In this document: one piece after another, positions 10,830 through 22,739 of the stretch | Layout of the letters: each line of letters opens with the position of its first letter | How positions within the stretch are numbered: position 1 is the stretch's first letter | Assembly: GCA_023548195.1 (NCBI GenBank) | Contig: JAJHZJ010000061.1 | Span: 9,678,378-9,742,377, forward strand | Length of the DNA stretch: 64,000 bases | Source: Bettongia penicillata ogilbyi | Taxonomy: Eukaryota > Chordata > Mammalia > Diprotodontia > Potoroidae | Direction of reading: 5' to 3' | Position numbers and translations under genes: made by a program | Notes under the pieces: model-generated | What the model saw: only the letters and a program-made list of their open reading frames with translations | Told to the model about the DNA's origin: nothing | Database searches by the model: none

Positions 10830-10945
10830 TCCTTGCCTAAGACTGTAAACTTTAAAGGAGGATATGTGATATATACCTTGAACCTTTAGTACAGTGCTCA
10901 GCAAGTGCCTAAGAAACGTTTACTGAAATTAATTAAATATTCCTA
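10830..10945 (+). mobile_element. L2-type 3' end scrap
   Basis: AGACTGTAAACTTTAAAGGAGG..AGTACAGTGCTCAGCAAG resembles a degraded L2 3' UTR. Confidence 0.5.
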
Positions 10946-10955
10946 GCTTATTTTT

Positions 10956-11150
10956 GTGGGCAGTTGGTGATGCAGGAGGTAGAGCACTGGGCCTGAAGTC
11001 AGAAAGACCTCAATTCAAATCCAGTCTCAGATACTTCCTAGTTGTATGACCTTGGTCACACCACTTAACGTCTGTCTACCTTAGTTTCCTCAACTATAAA
11101 ATGTAGATAATAATAGCACCTACCTCCTAGGGTTCTTGTGAAGATCGCAT
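10956..11150 (+). mobile_element. MIR/THER-type SINE
   Basis: GGGCAGTTGGTGATGCAGGAGG to CACCTACCTCCTAGGGTTCTTGTG. It has the older tail with AATAATAGCACCTACCTC instead of the long-form tail. Confidence 0.85.
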
Positions 11151-12955
11151 CTCTCTCTTCTGTTTGAGTTTTCCCCTCTTCACTGAGCTCAAGTCCAACA
11201 AAAGGGAAGAATTACTCACTGACAAAGATGATCCCCAGAGTCACTAACACAGGAGTTTTTCTATACCTCATCCCCTCCTGTTTCTTTAGGGAACACCAAG
11301 AAGCCTCTGTAAAGGTGGAGTTGGATAGACCAGACATAAGAAAAACTGGATCCTTTATCTTCATGCTTTGGTCATACTCCACTGGCACTGGGACTTTGCA
11401 CACACAGAAAAGCTCCTTTGCAAATGTAAGAGGAGAAATCTGCTATCCCCTCTTCATGCCTATGTTATCACCATGTAGCTTTTCTGCATTATGCTTACAT
11501 ATGGAAAATCTTGAGCTCTCTGTGCTGTGACTGGAACGAGATGATGACAACCAAAAGTCTTGGAAGGCAGGTCAAGTGTGATGAAAGTCATGTTGGGCAG
11601 TGGAAACAGATTTAGGAATAATCAAAGGAGAGAGATTGAGTTTTAAAACTCCAGGAAGCTTGTGTTTGGAGTAGGAGTTAAGAGGAGTGATGGGAATTCA
11701 GTCAGAGATAGTTGGGGAACTGACTTGGAAAACTGAGTAAAACATATGCCAATGGAGAGTCTTTATTCTCAGCCCCACTAGTCATTTCCCTTTTCAAGCA
11801 TACTGCCCCAAACTTGCATGGTTACATTCCGTATCTCCTTCCCCAAATAATCACCACCCTCCCTCCTTCCTCTGGATTTCCTAGCATTTGTATTCCCTAT
11901 TTCTTTTGTTTTACTTCAATTTCATTGTGTTTCCTTTTTCATACTTGCCCCTTGCTGGTACAAGATGAGAGAATAAAGAGGGGCAGACATCAAAGTAGGA
12001 AGAGAAAAGGATTTGAATTTAGTATCTTTACCTTCATCTCTCCCAGTCTGCCCCAGAGCATCCCTAAAAAATAAAAAAGCACCTTTCTAGTCATGTGCTT
12101 CTCCAAAAAGTATGATTTCTCCATTCCTGAAAGAATACAAAGCCTCAGGCAGATTGTTTCTCCTCCATTTTGTATTGCACAAGAAAATTTTTCCTTCCTT
12201 TAGCGAGAATAATTAAGAATTGAGTAAATCACTTAGAATGAGGTTAGCATGCTCCAGTGTACCCAGCAGGTGTTCTGTAACTGTAGTTAACTGACCTATA
12301 GTCAGTTACCTATCAATAGATTATGTGTTTTCCCTTTTCCCTGTGGCCATAGATGAGCAAGCATTGGCTATCTTGCAATTCTTTCATTTTGCAATATGTA
12401 CATCAGTGAAAAAAGATCTAATCAGCTCTTCCACTGAGAGGCAGATTGTGCCCCTGCTGATGGATTGATACTATAACTTTCTACTGTAAATCAAAAAGGC
12501 AGAGATTACTCTTGAATGAAATCTTTGTTCCTTTATGAAGACTGAAAACTAGCATTCTCCCAGAACATTATTTTTTATGTACCTGTGAGCACAGAGCATG
12601 ATGGATTTGTCTTTGGGAATTAATGTTGTAATTAAAGAATTTATCCTTTATAGATTCTCTTGCTAGTGACTGCAGGGAATATTTTATCCACTTTTCTCTG
12701 CAGAATTGATGAACCTTCAACCCTATTGCTGTATAATAAAAATGCTCACAAAAATTTGTTGTAAATAAGAACTATATCTTGAAACAAGTTTCCCATCAAA
12801 TAAGGAAAATTCTATGTAGGTAATGTGAAACCCTTTTTTCTTGCCAAACATTCTCTCTTTTTAAAATAGACGTTAAACGTATGTTTGGTAGGTTTATAGC
12901 TATGGAGGTTGGCACTAAGTATTTTTAAAGCAATGTGTAGAATTTAATATCTTAA
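11151..12955. other. About 1.8 kb free of recognised repeats
   Basis: This is the longest stretch without a clear transposon signature and includes the weak exon candidate at 11213-11430. The rest shows no domain-bearing frame. Confidence 0.5.
11213..11430 (-). other. Weak candidate exon of unknown identity
   Basis: On the minus strand a frame of at least 63 residues ends SLKKQEGMRYRKTPVLVTLG..SE. A strong splice-donor-like GTGAGTAAT lies at about 11213-11221, and pyrimidine-rich sequence ending in CAAAG lies upstream. The overlapping plus frame (11228-11530) is equally long, so chance is likely. No family was recognised. Confidence 0.15.
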
Positions 12956-12959
12956 TATA

Positions 12960-13065
12960 TTTTATATTAAAAATAATGTTCTATTTTTCTTCAATTACAT
13001 GTAAAACTTGTTTGGACATTTATTGCTTTATTTTTAAGTTTTGAGATCCAAATTGTTATTTAAAA
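12960..13065 (-). mobile_element. L1 3' end, reverse orientation (3' part of a twin-primed insertion)
   Basis: TTCTTCAATTACATGTAAAAC..TTTTGAGATCCAAATTG is the reverse complement of the L1 3' terminus (GGAACTCAAAA..ACATGTAATTGG). Confidence 0.7.
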
Positions 13066-13069
13066 TAAT

Positions 13070-13705
13070 CTGATACTGGCTAAGAAATGGAGTGGTGGAT
13101 CAGCGGAATAGATTAGGTACACAATATATTGTAGTAAATAACCACAGTAATTTAGTGTTTGATAAATCCAAAGATCTAAGCTTTTGGGACAAAAGCTCAT
13201 TATTTGACAAAAATTCTGAGAAAACTGAAAACCAGGGGCAAATAGATGGTACAGCAGATAGAGCTCCAGCTCTGGAGTCAGGAGGACTTGAGTTCAAATC
13301 TAGCCTCAGACATGACATTTACTAGCTATATGACCCTGAGCAAGTCACTTAACCGAAATTGTCTCACCAAAAAAAGAAAAGAAAAAAGAAAACTGGAAAA
13401 CAATGTGGTAGAAACTAGATATAGACCTACTAAGATAAGGACAAAATGGGTACATGATTTAGACATGAAAAATGATACTGTAAGCAAATTAAAAGAGTAT
13501 GGAATAGTTTACCTGTTAGATCTATGGATAAGGGAAGAATTCAGGATCAAACAAGATATAAAGAACATTATGAAATGTGAAATGGATAATTTTTGTTATA
13601 TAAAATTAAAAAGGTTTAGCATAAACAAAACCAATGCAACCAGAATTGGAAGGAAAGCAGAAAACTGAGGGGGGCGGGGTGGGAATTTACAGCAAGTATC
13701 TCTAG
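13070..13705 (+). mobile_element. L1 ORF2 3' part in opposite orientation to its 3' end
   Basis: Frames at 13092-13325 and 13246-13668 carry L1 ORF2 text: LVFDKSKDLSFWDKSSLFDK, then KWVHDLDMKNDTVSKLKEYG. The same segment occurs at about 930-1300. It abuts the antisense L1 3' end at 12960-13065, the arrangement expected of a minus-strand L1 inverted by twin priming. A SINE is nested at 13233-13387. Confidence 0.75.
13233..13387 (+). mobile_element. Short-form marsupial SINE nested in L1, with target-site duplication
   Basis: The head GGCAAATAGATGGTACAGC and the end TTGTCTCACCAAAAAAAG show the short form with an A-rich tail. It is flanked by GAAAACTGAAAAC (13219-13231) and GAAAACTGGAAAAC (13388-13401), both from the L1 target. 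Confidence 0.9.
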
Positions 13706-13914
13706 TTGGCACTAGGTAGAAAGGGTTGAAGTCACCCTTGCTAAGTCTTGGACATCAATATCCTCACCCAATACCATTCTTAGCAATATACAAGTTTGTC
13801 TAGTATTATCAATTAGCATATGCCTCTAGAGTTTGGCAAATGAAGTGGTTAAGAAATTGTATTTGAAACTGATAATTGGGATAGGGATAGAATGTCTTAG
13901 CATTAACTATGTAG

Positions 13915-14105
13915 AGAGGTATGAAGATCTGAGTGCGAATCCTATTTCAGACATCTACTCAAGGTACAATGGAAGCAAAGTAATTTTACCTATCTGAGTC
14001 TCAGTTTCCTCATCTGTATAACTGAGTTAATAATACCACCTATCCATAAGGATTGTTATAAGGACCAAATGAGACAATTAATGTAAAGTGGTTTGCAGAG
14101 TAAAT
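13915..14105 (+). mobile_element. MIR/THER-type SINE
   Basis: GTATGAAGATCTGAGTGCG..GTCTCAGTTTCCTCATCTG and the tail TAATAATACCACCTATCC identify it. Confidence 0.8.
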
Positions 14106-14109
14106 CCTG

Positions 14110-14980
14110 GTAAAATGGTAGAATGAGAGGTATCCTAGGGTCAAGCTTCCCTCTACCACGTACAAACAAAAAGCCTAAAAATACAGAAAACCAAGCAATG
14201 ACAGAAAGGGGAAAAATTAAAGCACCTACCACAAGGTAATTCTTACAGGAAAACGTAACTAAAAACCAATTTGCCAGCCCATAAAATTTAGGGCCGTTGA
14301 AATTTTAGGCACTGACTTCTGGAGTTAGTTTCTTGGATGGGTACCAGAAGGACCTCACTTTCAGAGTAGTTGAGATCTGCGAATCATACTAACCCCAGGG
14401 CTCAAGAAGAAAAGACTCTAAAGGAGAATGGAGATTAAGAAATAAAGAAATGGAAAAGGAACTCTCTAATACAGCACAGGAGGAAACAGGCAGGCAAGAG
14501 AAGGGAGAGAAAAATGAAGAAGAGGTACAAGGGCAAAGGCTTCTTGGAGCACTCCTCACATTAGTGTTCTAGACCCCCTCCCCCGAGTCAGTGTTTGATG
14601 ACCAGCCCCGCTGAGGCCATCATGGAGACTGAAGAAAGTCAGTCATAGAGAAAGGGTAGGAGACCAGAAAAGTGGAATGAGTAAAGATAGGCTACTTGAC
14701 AGTGACCATTTGGAAAGTTCCCAGCTTCTCATCCTTTGAAGGCCACAGACCTTGTATGGCCCTGAGGATCTAAGAACAAATGACAGACAATGAGGAGTGA
14801 GGAAAGGGCACAAAGGTATTTGACTTTCAAAAGAGAAAGGATTGACAGTAAAAACAAAAGAACAAAATAAACATTTTCAGCAAGGATGTCAAGGAAAATC
14901 AAGAGAGTTATTGATAAAGACAGACAAGAATTAACTAAGGATGAAAAATAAACAAATGTTCAATGAAAAGTGGCAAAAAA
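14110..14980 (+). mobile_element. Probable L1 5' UTR / upstream region
   Basis: Purine-rich sequence (GCCTAAAAATACAGAAAACC, CCAGAAGGACCTCACTTTCAG, GAGGAAACAGGCAGGCAAG) has the look of a marsupial L1 5' region. No ORF1 frame survives, so the call rests on general resemblance. Confidence 0.45.
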
Positions 14981-15254
14981 GTGGCTTATCCCTAAATATT
15001 GCTTTCAAAAATCTGATTATTTTTTATGATATTTCCATCAAAGAGGTCCATATTCTGTATACAGATAACTCTTGTAAGGAATTTTGCAAAAATGGAAAAA
15101 TAGTTATATACACTCATAGTAGGCACTTTCACTAGTAGTCTTTTCTTACATTTTCTTCATTAAATATCCTTGGAATGACTTTGCTTAGTTGAATGTCTTG
15201 CAAAACTTCCTCTAAACTGCTTAAATCTTCCACTGACTCTATCTGCTTTCAAGT

Positions 15255-15475
15255 CAAGTTGACAAAAATTTATTAAGTATTTGTCTATTTCAGACACCGT
15301 GCTAAGCACTGTTTGCAAGGAGCTCACCATCTAGTAGGGGAAAAAAAGCATGCAAATAACTGTATACAAACAAGATATATACAGAATAAATTATAAAACA
15401 TCTCCAAAGGCAGGTACTAACATTAAGAAGGATCAAAAAAAGACTTTGTGCAGAAGATGGCATTTTTGCTGAAGC
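15255..15475 (-). mobile_element. L2-type 3' end, reverse orientation
   Basis: AAAAATTTATTAAGTATTTG..CACCGTGCTAAGCACTG and AAGGAGCTCACCATCTAG show an antisense L2 end. Confidence 0.75.
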
Positions 15476-15798
15476 TTTAGATTTTATCTGAAGACTTGCT
15501 TTATGAGAAAACATTGCTCATACTTGTCCGTCATCCTTCTTTGTAAAGATTTACAAATCAGTTTACATATGAACCCAGAGTTGGTTTTGGCAGCTACCTT
15601 TTCATTTGGCAAGTAAGTCGGGTATTTGCTGACAAACGCGTTTTTGGTTGGTTTTTTTTTTTCAATTAGCATACATTGGTTAAACTTCTGTCCCCAATTT
15701 TTATAATCAGTATCAATCACTTCTATTATCCAGATTACATTTTCCCATTTTTATTTTAAAATATGTGTTTATCATTCAGAATTGACTTCTTTCAATTA

Positions 15799-15848
15799 CA
15801 CATATTTTGTGTGTATAGGTGTATATATATATGTATATATATATATAA
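15799..15848. repeat. TA-rich microsatellite
   Basis: TATATATATATGTATATATATATATAAAA, inside the RTE remnant. Confidence 0.9.
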
Positions 15849-15864
15849 AAGTAAAAGCTAGAAA

Positions 15865-15914
15865 AAAGAACCATGATGAGAAATATATGTGCAGATTTCT
15901 CATCATTGTTCTTT
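15865..15914. repeat. Short imperfect hairpin
   Basis: AAAGAACCATGATGAGAAAT (15865-15884) pairs with ATTTCTCATCATTGTTCTTT (15895-15914), 19 of 20 positions, around a 10-base loop. Confidence 0.85.
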
Positions 15915-17039
15915 CTTTTAAATTTTTACGAGGTTTGGTATTAGCTCTGACAAATTAAGGGTCTGCCTATATACAGACAGCTGAATCAGGAATTACTCCC
16001 ACATCAATAACAAGCCTTTTCTTGTCTGTTAAATTCTTTAAAACTTTTTGCAATTATTTGGAGTTTGTCGTGTATATTGCTTGCCAAGTTTTTCTCAGAA
16101 AGAAAGTGCTCATGGTATAAAGAAGACTTAATGTAATCTTAAAGTCTTATACACCTTTCATTCCTTATTTCTGAAGCCTGATTTCCCATGTATTTTCCCC
16201 ATATTCACCACTTTTGCATGGAAATCACCATCTATCAAGAATACATTGATTTAATTTGGAGTTTCTCATTAAATTTTTCATGAATTATTCTACCTCTTCA
16301 TCCTTAGCAACTAATATGGGTATAATTTTTTCTGGCAGATTTTTGGAAAATACTTTTTAATATTGAAAAATATGTCTAAATAGCCACAAAAATGTTCCCT
16401 TTAACCTTGGAGAAAACTTACTCTTTTGATTCCTTTCTTTGCATCTCTGAGGAGTACCTGAGAGCTATCTTTCCATTAATCTGCAGCTTCTTTCTCTGTT
16501 TATAACAAGAATGTCAAGATAATACTATTCACATCCTCCAGTAATATATCCACTTGTTGGTTATTTGGACATGGATCTCACATTTAAAATGCCAATAGCC
16601 AAATTAATGTATACAGTCTAAAAACTGTGATTCTTATCAAATTCTGAACCATTGCCTGCCTGTCTGCCACCATCATTGCAGAAGTAGAAAGGAGTTACTC
16701 TGGCCTGAAGAACATTTTATATTTTTCTGTTTCATGGGTTACCATGATCCAAATTTCATCTCCGATGGGTCAGCCTTGCTAGTGATGTTCCCCACCATAA
16801 TTAAATAGGTTGGTCTTCAGAAAACAGACAACATATTGCCAGGACCATATTCAAAGTGTTCTAGCATGGTAGAATCTGGGAGAACTTATAGTTTTCTGGA
16901 ATCTTCTCCTCATGTCATGATGAAGTATCAAAACAGATTTTGTAGAAGGTGAAGGTTTCATAACTAATTCTACAAGACCCCCTGAATGTCAGTGAAGCAA
17001 TTCTAAGGACCTCCAATATTGTTCAGAAGAGTAACCCAA

Positions 17040-18480
17040 GGTTAAGTGAAAATATTAGACTTCTGAGTCACGTGAGCAACAAAATGAGGGACTAGATATT
17101 TTTCTCTTATCCCCATGACCTCTCAAACTTCTCCAAAACAAAATTATGCATCAAAGATAAAGCAATTTCATCTGTCGCCAAGGTCTGGGACACCCAAAAT
17201 TCAAAAGAATGTTAAAAAAAACCCAAAGAAACCAAAAATCTATGAATTGATGCCCACTGACCCTGTGTTCTCTCAGCAATCCTCCCCTGTCTCCCATACT
17301 ACTGGCAATAGGATTGCACTAGTCAATATATACCTCAGTTCCTCCCCCCCCCCTTTCTAGTTTCAGGGAGACTCTAGGTCTGGATGTGGAAATTTACTTT
17401 GACTATGACAGGAAGCCAAGCGGCTACAGCCCCTAAGGAACAAAAGCGTGCCAGGACACAACCCTGTGGCATCGGTGTTGCAAAGCTCTGAATGGCCACT
17501 GCTAGGTAGTTAACCTGTAGCAGCAACAGAGCCTGAAGCTGGATCAGCAACACTGTAATGCCAGCAGAGCCAGGGCTGGGCCAGACAACACTATAGCACC
17601 AGACCTGGAAAGTACTATGCTACCAATGCTGGGCCAAAGAACTAAGGAATAAAGACAGTGGGACAGGATACTACGACAGGAAATTCTGTAGGAGGGGGAG
17701 GGAAAGGGCTGGGAAGTGGAGGGGTATTGTACTCTACCAACCTTGAGGGAAACAGCAGAGCATCCAACTGGGGCCAACTCTCACCACCCAAAAGTCAGTG
17801 GGGGAAGAGACCTAAGTTGATGAATCATGAGTTGCTTAGTGTGGGAAGAAACTGAGACATTCTGAAATCCATTCCCAAAGGAAACTATAATCAGAGGGGA
17901 GAGAATCAGAAAGTGAATGTCAGGGAAAATAAGGGAGGAAAAAGACTGAAATTACCAAAGATTTTAGGGAAAAGAAAATTCAGATGTGTTGAACATAAGC
18001 AGAAAAATCAACAGGAAGAACAGAAGGAAATATGACCTCTGAATTTAGTGAACGAGTGTAGGCATCTATGCATACATACTGAAAAAGGAAAAAGGAAATG
18101 ATCCACCACTTAATGAGATAGAAGACCTGTGGAATTTGAAGAGAATATGGAGCCACAATATAATGTTCCCGAATGCTTCATAAGAATTAAAAAAGTAAAA
18201 CTTATGGCCTTCACAGCAAAAATAATAAGCAGAGTTTTTTTAAATGGAATCTGCATTGGCAAGCCTTGTCAAAAAAAAAAAAAGCAAGAGAGAGTAGACT
18301 GGGAATTCAAATATACAGAAATGAAAGATAATCTGGAAGAGAAGCAAAAATACCCAATAACATTAAAAGAAAATATGCTCACAATGCAAGAAAACAAAAG
18401 CAAAGATAAGATATGTAGAGACAAACTAAGGATCATAACATCAACACACAAAAAGCAATAACGGAAAGGGAAATTCCATT
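17040..18480 (+). mobile_element. Decayed L1 5' UTR and ORF1 region
   Basis: GC-richer leader sequence (17400-17800) is followed by an A-rich region resembling L1 ORF1. The frame 18129-18461 (110 residues, lysine- and glutamate-rich) is a remnant without a recognisable intact domain. It precedes ORF2 sequence at 18480 on the same strand. Confidence 0.5.
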
Positions 18481-18783
18481 CTCAAAATGCTTAAAATATT
18501 TGGGGATTACCTTCCCCAAACATATAAAGACTTAGATTCAATTACAAACTGCTCTTCAAAGAAAAAGAAAATTCATTAACTGGAAGAATAATCAGTGCTA
18601 ATGGCTAGGCCATGGCAATATAATAAAAATGGTAATACTACCAAAACTTGTTTATAATTGTATGCCATACTAATCAAATTACCAAAGGAATACTTTATAG
18701 AAGTTTATGAAATAACTATATCCTTTTGGAAAAAATGAAAGATCTAAAATGTCAAGGGAAATGATGAAAAGAAGTAAGAATGA

Positions 18784-19010
18784 AGCAGCTAGACAGTAAA
18801 TGGACCGGAGGGCCTGGAGTTAGGAAGACTCATTTTCCTGAATTCAAATCTGACCTCAGACATTTACTAGCTGTGTGACCCTGGGCAAGTCACTGAACCC
18901 TGTTTGCTTCAGTTTCCTCATCTGTGAAATGAGCTGGAGAAGAAAATAACAAACCACTCCAGTATCTTAGCCAAGAAAACCCCAAACGGTGTCACGAAGA
19001 GTGAGACACC
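18784..19010 (+). mobile_element. Marsupial SINE, long form, nested in L1
   Basis: GCAGCTAGACAGTAAATGG to CACGAAGAGTGAGACACC. The GTGTGACCCTGGGCAAGTCA block is intact. Confidence 0.92.
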
Positions 19011-19238
19011 TCCAGCTATATTATAAAGCAGCAATCATCAAAACTATTTAGTATTAGCTAAAGAATAAAGAGATATATCAAAGGAATAGACTAGATGAGG
19101 GAGACTTGGAAACAACAGAACTAAACAATTCAGTGTTTGATAAAGTGGAAAACAAATATTACCTGAGGGAAAACTCTCTATTTTATTAAGATAAAAAACT
19201 ACTGGAAAAACTGGAAAGCAGTCTAGCAAAAATAAGGT

Positions 19239-19290
19239 TTAGAGTCCAGGGGTGGAAAACCTGTGGCCTCGAGACCCAACTTGAACTGAG
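19239..19290. mobile_element. Short insert resembling a hAT-type MITE end
   Basis: CAGGGGTGGAAAACCTGTGG followed by CCTCGAGAC interrupts L1 text. It resembles the terminal sequence of non-autonomous hAT elements in marsupials; only one end is present. Confidence 0.3.
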
Positions 19291-19569
19291 ATTTTATACC
19301 ACATTCTACAATGCATTCTAAATGGATACATGACCTTAATATTAAAGATTATACTCTAAAAAATTAGTAGAGAAACAGATCACATGCTCCTCATAGCTAT
19401 GAGTAGAAGATGTATTCTTAACCAGACAAGAGATAGAGGCAATTACAATAAATAAAGGACCATTTGAATACATGACACAGAAAAGCTTCAGAAGAGAAGT
19501 AATCAACTGGGGGAAAAGTTTTGTATCAAATTTCTCTGATAAGAGCATGGCATTCAAAATACATTAAAT

Positions 19570-19636
19570 ATATACGTATGTGTGTGTATGTGTATGTATG
19601 TGTGTATGAATATGCGTGTGCATGTGTGTGTGTGTA
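19570..19636. repeat. TG/TATG-rich microsatellite
   Basis: Interspersed TGTGTG, TATG and GCGTG units within the L1 remnant. Confidence 0.9.
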
Positions 19637-20799
19637 GCCATTTCCCCAATGGATAGGAACAAGTAATTCTCAAAAGAATTTGAAAATATTGATAACCACA
19701 CTAAAAGATGATCCAGATCACTAATAATAAGAGAAATACAAATCAAAACACCCCTGATGTTTTACCATATACCTGCAAATTGGCAAAAACAACAGAAAAT
19801 GACAAGTCAGAGTCGGAAGGGTTGTAAAAGGATAGGCACATTAATACATGGTTGATAGATCCATGAAATGGTAAAACCATTTTGGAAAGCAGTTTGGAAT
19901 TGGGCAAATTCATTGACTAAAATGTCCATACGTTTTGAACCAGAGACTGTATTACTGGGTATATACTCCTAGCCAGTCATTGATCAGAAGAAAGGTCCCA
20001 TATACTCCAAAATATTTATAGTAACACTTTTTGTGATAGTTGAGAATTGGAAACAAATAGATACTCATCAACTGGAGAATGGCTAAACAAATGATGTTAC
20101 ATAAATGTAATGGACTATTACTGTGCTGTAAGACATGATGCGTATGATGAATATAGAGAAGGGAAAAATTTGTGTGAAATAAGCAGCATCAAGAAAACAA
20201 CATATAAGTCAGTACAACAATGTAAATAGAAAGAACAACACATAAAAAAAACAAAGGTAAATATTGTAAAATTAAAACGCCAAACTTGTATGAAGAGAGA
20301 TGAGATGACACCTCCAAACTACTTCTTTGTAGAAGTGGGAAGTTCACAAGTATTACACATTGCACGTGTTTTCAGACCTCTTCAGCATATCAATAGTTAT
20401 GCTAACTTTTCTTTCTTCTCTTAAAAATACTATTTGTCATATGAGATGGCTCTGTGGAATACTTGAGATAACTATGGCAACATAAGGAGCTGAAATCATC
20501 AGTAAAAAAAAATTTTAAGAAAAATAAAATATATATTCAATTCCTAAGTTATCAGGATTTTCTAAAACCTTGAAATCTCTTTCTCTTGTACAGAGGCATT
20601 AATGTGATCTATCAAATCATTTCAATCCAGCAACAATTCTAAATCTTTGATAGCTTTCTCTTTATTCTTTTACTTTGCTCTCATAATCTCTGCAAAATCT
20701 CAATAATTCTATTAATTCCTATAGGGTGAAGAATATTTTAGATCAACTCAATCCAGATTAAACAAATTATATTACATAAGTCTAAAAAAGGAAGAATTG

Positions 20800-21310
20800 A
20801 GAGAAACATGACAAGATTCACATGAACTAATACAAAGGGAAGTAAGCAGCACCAGCAAAACAGCATACACAAATGTATTTTTAAGTATCTTGCAAACATT
20901 AACGCACTTTGTAAATGCTAATTTATATTCCAAATACTGTTAGTTTCTATTGAATGTAAAAGGGTAAAATCACACACTAACATCACTTACAACACCACAA
21001 TAATGTAAATAAAAAGTAATTATAATAATCAAGTAATAATAATCAAATAAAAGTAATTTTAATAATCAAGGTTGGACCCAGAGAAAAAATTAAAAAAAAA
21101 AAACACTCTTCCCTCCTTTCACTGGAGAGTTGAGGGACCATGAATGTAAGATATTTTACATGCTGTATAGACACAAATGATGACTTGGATACTTGACTGT
21201 TTTTTATTTTTTTTAATATTTTTATAGGGGAAGATTTATCAGGGAAGGGAATAAGGAGATATATATTTGGAAATGAATGTGATAAAACCCTTAATGCCTT
21301 AGAAATAAAT
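20800..21310 (+). mobile_element. L1 3' end fragment
   Basis: ACAAGATTCACATGAACTAATAC, GGGAAGTAAGCAGCACCAGC, CACTGGAGAGTTGAGGGACC and GGAGATATATATTTGGAAATG follow a marsupial L1 3' end, broken near 20870-20990 by unrelated A/T-rich bases. Confidence 0.7.
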
Positions 21311-21539
21311 AATGCACTAAAAACTTTAATAGAAATGAGTTGTAAAGAGGCTCTACCTTAATGAGATGGCAAACATTTTTCTGAACTTAGATACCTCTAA
21401 CAGCACCAAAAGCTAACAATCAGCCGATTTTAAAATATTAGTGTGAACAAACACCACATATAGTCAAGTGTTCCATCTTAGATGATATCTTTGTTGAAAC
21501 TTAATCATACACAATAGCTAAACAGCAGGAGAAAAATGA

Positions 21540-21960
21540 ATCAAGATAAGTTAAAGAAGAGAAAGAAAGGTAAGCTATAGTTAGATGGTGCCAGATTGTG
21601 CTAGGTTTTGTTATAAGCTGAGGAGCTCACATTTTACCTCAGAGTTAAGGAGCCACTGATGATTCTTGAGCAGAGGAGCATGGGAAGACTTGTTCAGAAA
21701 ATTATTTTGGCAGCTGGGAAGAGGATGAACGTGGAGAAGAAACTGAAAGCTAAGAGTACAATTAGGAAGCCATTGCAACAGTCAAGGGTAGAAGTGTTAA
21801 GGGACTATGTCAAGGTGGTGGCAGACTGGGTGTATGGAGCAAAGATTACCATTGCGAAAGATGCTGCGGAGGTAGAATTGACAAGGCTGGATTCAAAATG
21901 AATGGGTACAGAGTGGGGACGGTGAGACTTAGAGCTGAGGATAACACCTAACAATTATAG
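21540..21960 (-). mobile_element. L2-type LINE fragment, reverse orientation
   Basis: GGAGCCACTGATGATTCTTGAG, AGTCAAGGGTAGAAGTG and AAGGTGGTGGCAGACTGGG follow the antisense L2 pattern. The 80-residue plus frame (21659-21901) is a shadow. Confidence 0.6.
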
Positions 21961-22002
21961 TTATTCACAAATACAATAGGTTGCCTTAGAAAATGATAGG
22001 GG

Positions 22003-22152
22003 AGGGGCAGCTACGTGGCATAGTGGATAGAGCACTGACCCTGGAGTGAGAAGTATCTGTGTTCAAATCCAGCCTCAGATATTTATTATCTGTGTGACAC
22101 TGGCCGAATCACCTAACTCCAATTGCACCCCTCCCCTCCACGACTGAAATAA
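22003..22152 (+). mobile_element. Marsupial SINE, short form
   Basis: GGGGCAGCTACGTGGCATAG to CCTAACTCCAATTGC, ending without the long-form tail. Confidence 0.92.
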
Positions 22153-22343
22153 AACACAAAGCAGAAAAAGAAAAATTTCAAAAATAAAAATAAAGTGATG
22201 AGCGTCCCAGATGCTCTCAGAGAAAAAGGAATCTTCAAGTACAAAGTGGATGTCTATTTGTTCAGAGTGGCTTGATGAGAATGTTGTAGATAAGATGAAT
22301 GCTTTAGGTGGGGATTTGTATATGACAGCCTCTGAAGGCCCTT

Positions 22344-22560
22344 GAAGCAACATGATATAGTGGATATAACCTGGGTCCTGGATTCAGAAAGATCTCAGTT
22401 TGAATTCCATCTTAGACTTTTCCTAGCTCTACAACCCTAAGCAACTCATCCTACCTCTCTGGACCTCAGTTTCCTCACCTGTAAAATGAGGGGCTGGACT
22501 CACTAACTTTTAATGCCTTTTCTAACTCTAAATCTAAGATCTGTTTCAACTGTGTGAGTC
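22344..22560 (+). mobile_element. THER1/MIR-type SINE
   Basis: AGCAACATGATATAGTGG head, CCTCAGTTTCCTCACCTG, and GGGGCTGGACTCACTAAC tail. Confidence 0.85.
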
Positions 22561-22579
22561 TTTGTGCAGAGTGAAAATT

Positions 22580-22735
22580 TATTTTTAGCTCCATTTTATA
22601 AATAGAGACCTCTAAAAACCAGGAGAAAAAAAATGTGATATATTTTAAGGGTCTACTAGTTAACAGGGAAGTTCAAGTTAAAATTCAGAAACCCTCTCTC
22701 CCAGGTGAGAGCTCTTTCCACTAGGCCATTTTATG
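22580..22735 (-). mobile_element. MIR-type SINE, reverse orientation
   Basis: CCATTTTATAAATAGAGACC to GAGAGCTCTTTCCACTAGGC matches the antisense MIR pattern. Confidence 0.65.
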
Positions 22736-22739
22736 TCCA

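Larger units (their letters stand above)
15484..16960 (-). mobile_element. RTE-type LINE remnant with apurinic endonuclease domain
   Basis: The minus strand holds broken endonuclease text in the right order: LAIGILNVRSMSK (about 16563-16606), VAKDEEVE (16291-16320), GDFHAKV (16210-16232, family GDFNAKVG, includes the catalytic-region Asp/Asn area) and EKLGKQYTRQTPN (about 16050-16100, family RWTWxSPN). The minus frame 15484-15720 (78 residues) corresponds to the linker before the reverse transcriptase. The N of GDFN is replaced by H, and many stops and frameshifts are present. Truncated before the reverse transcriptase. Confidence 0.65.
18480..20530 (+). mobile_element. L1 ORF2 3' half and 3' UTR, heavily decayed
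   Basis: Phrases typical of L1 ORF2 appear in order: TGGCAATATAATAAAAATGG, ACTATATCCTTTTGG, TATTATAAAGCAGCAATCATC, CAGTGTTTGATAAAG, GATATGGGTATATAC-like text near 19950, GAATGGCTAAACAAATGATG, and the 3' end AAATAAGCAGCATCAAG. Interrupted by a SINE (18784-19010), a short unrelated insert (19239-19290) and a TG-rich microsatellite. Confidence 0.75.
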
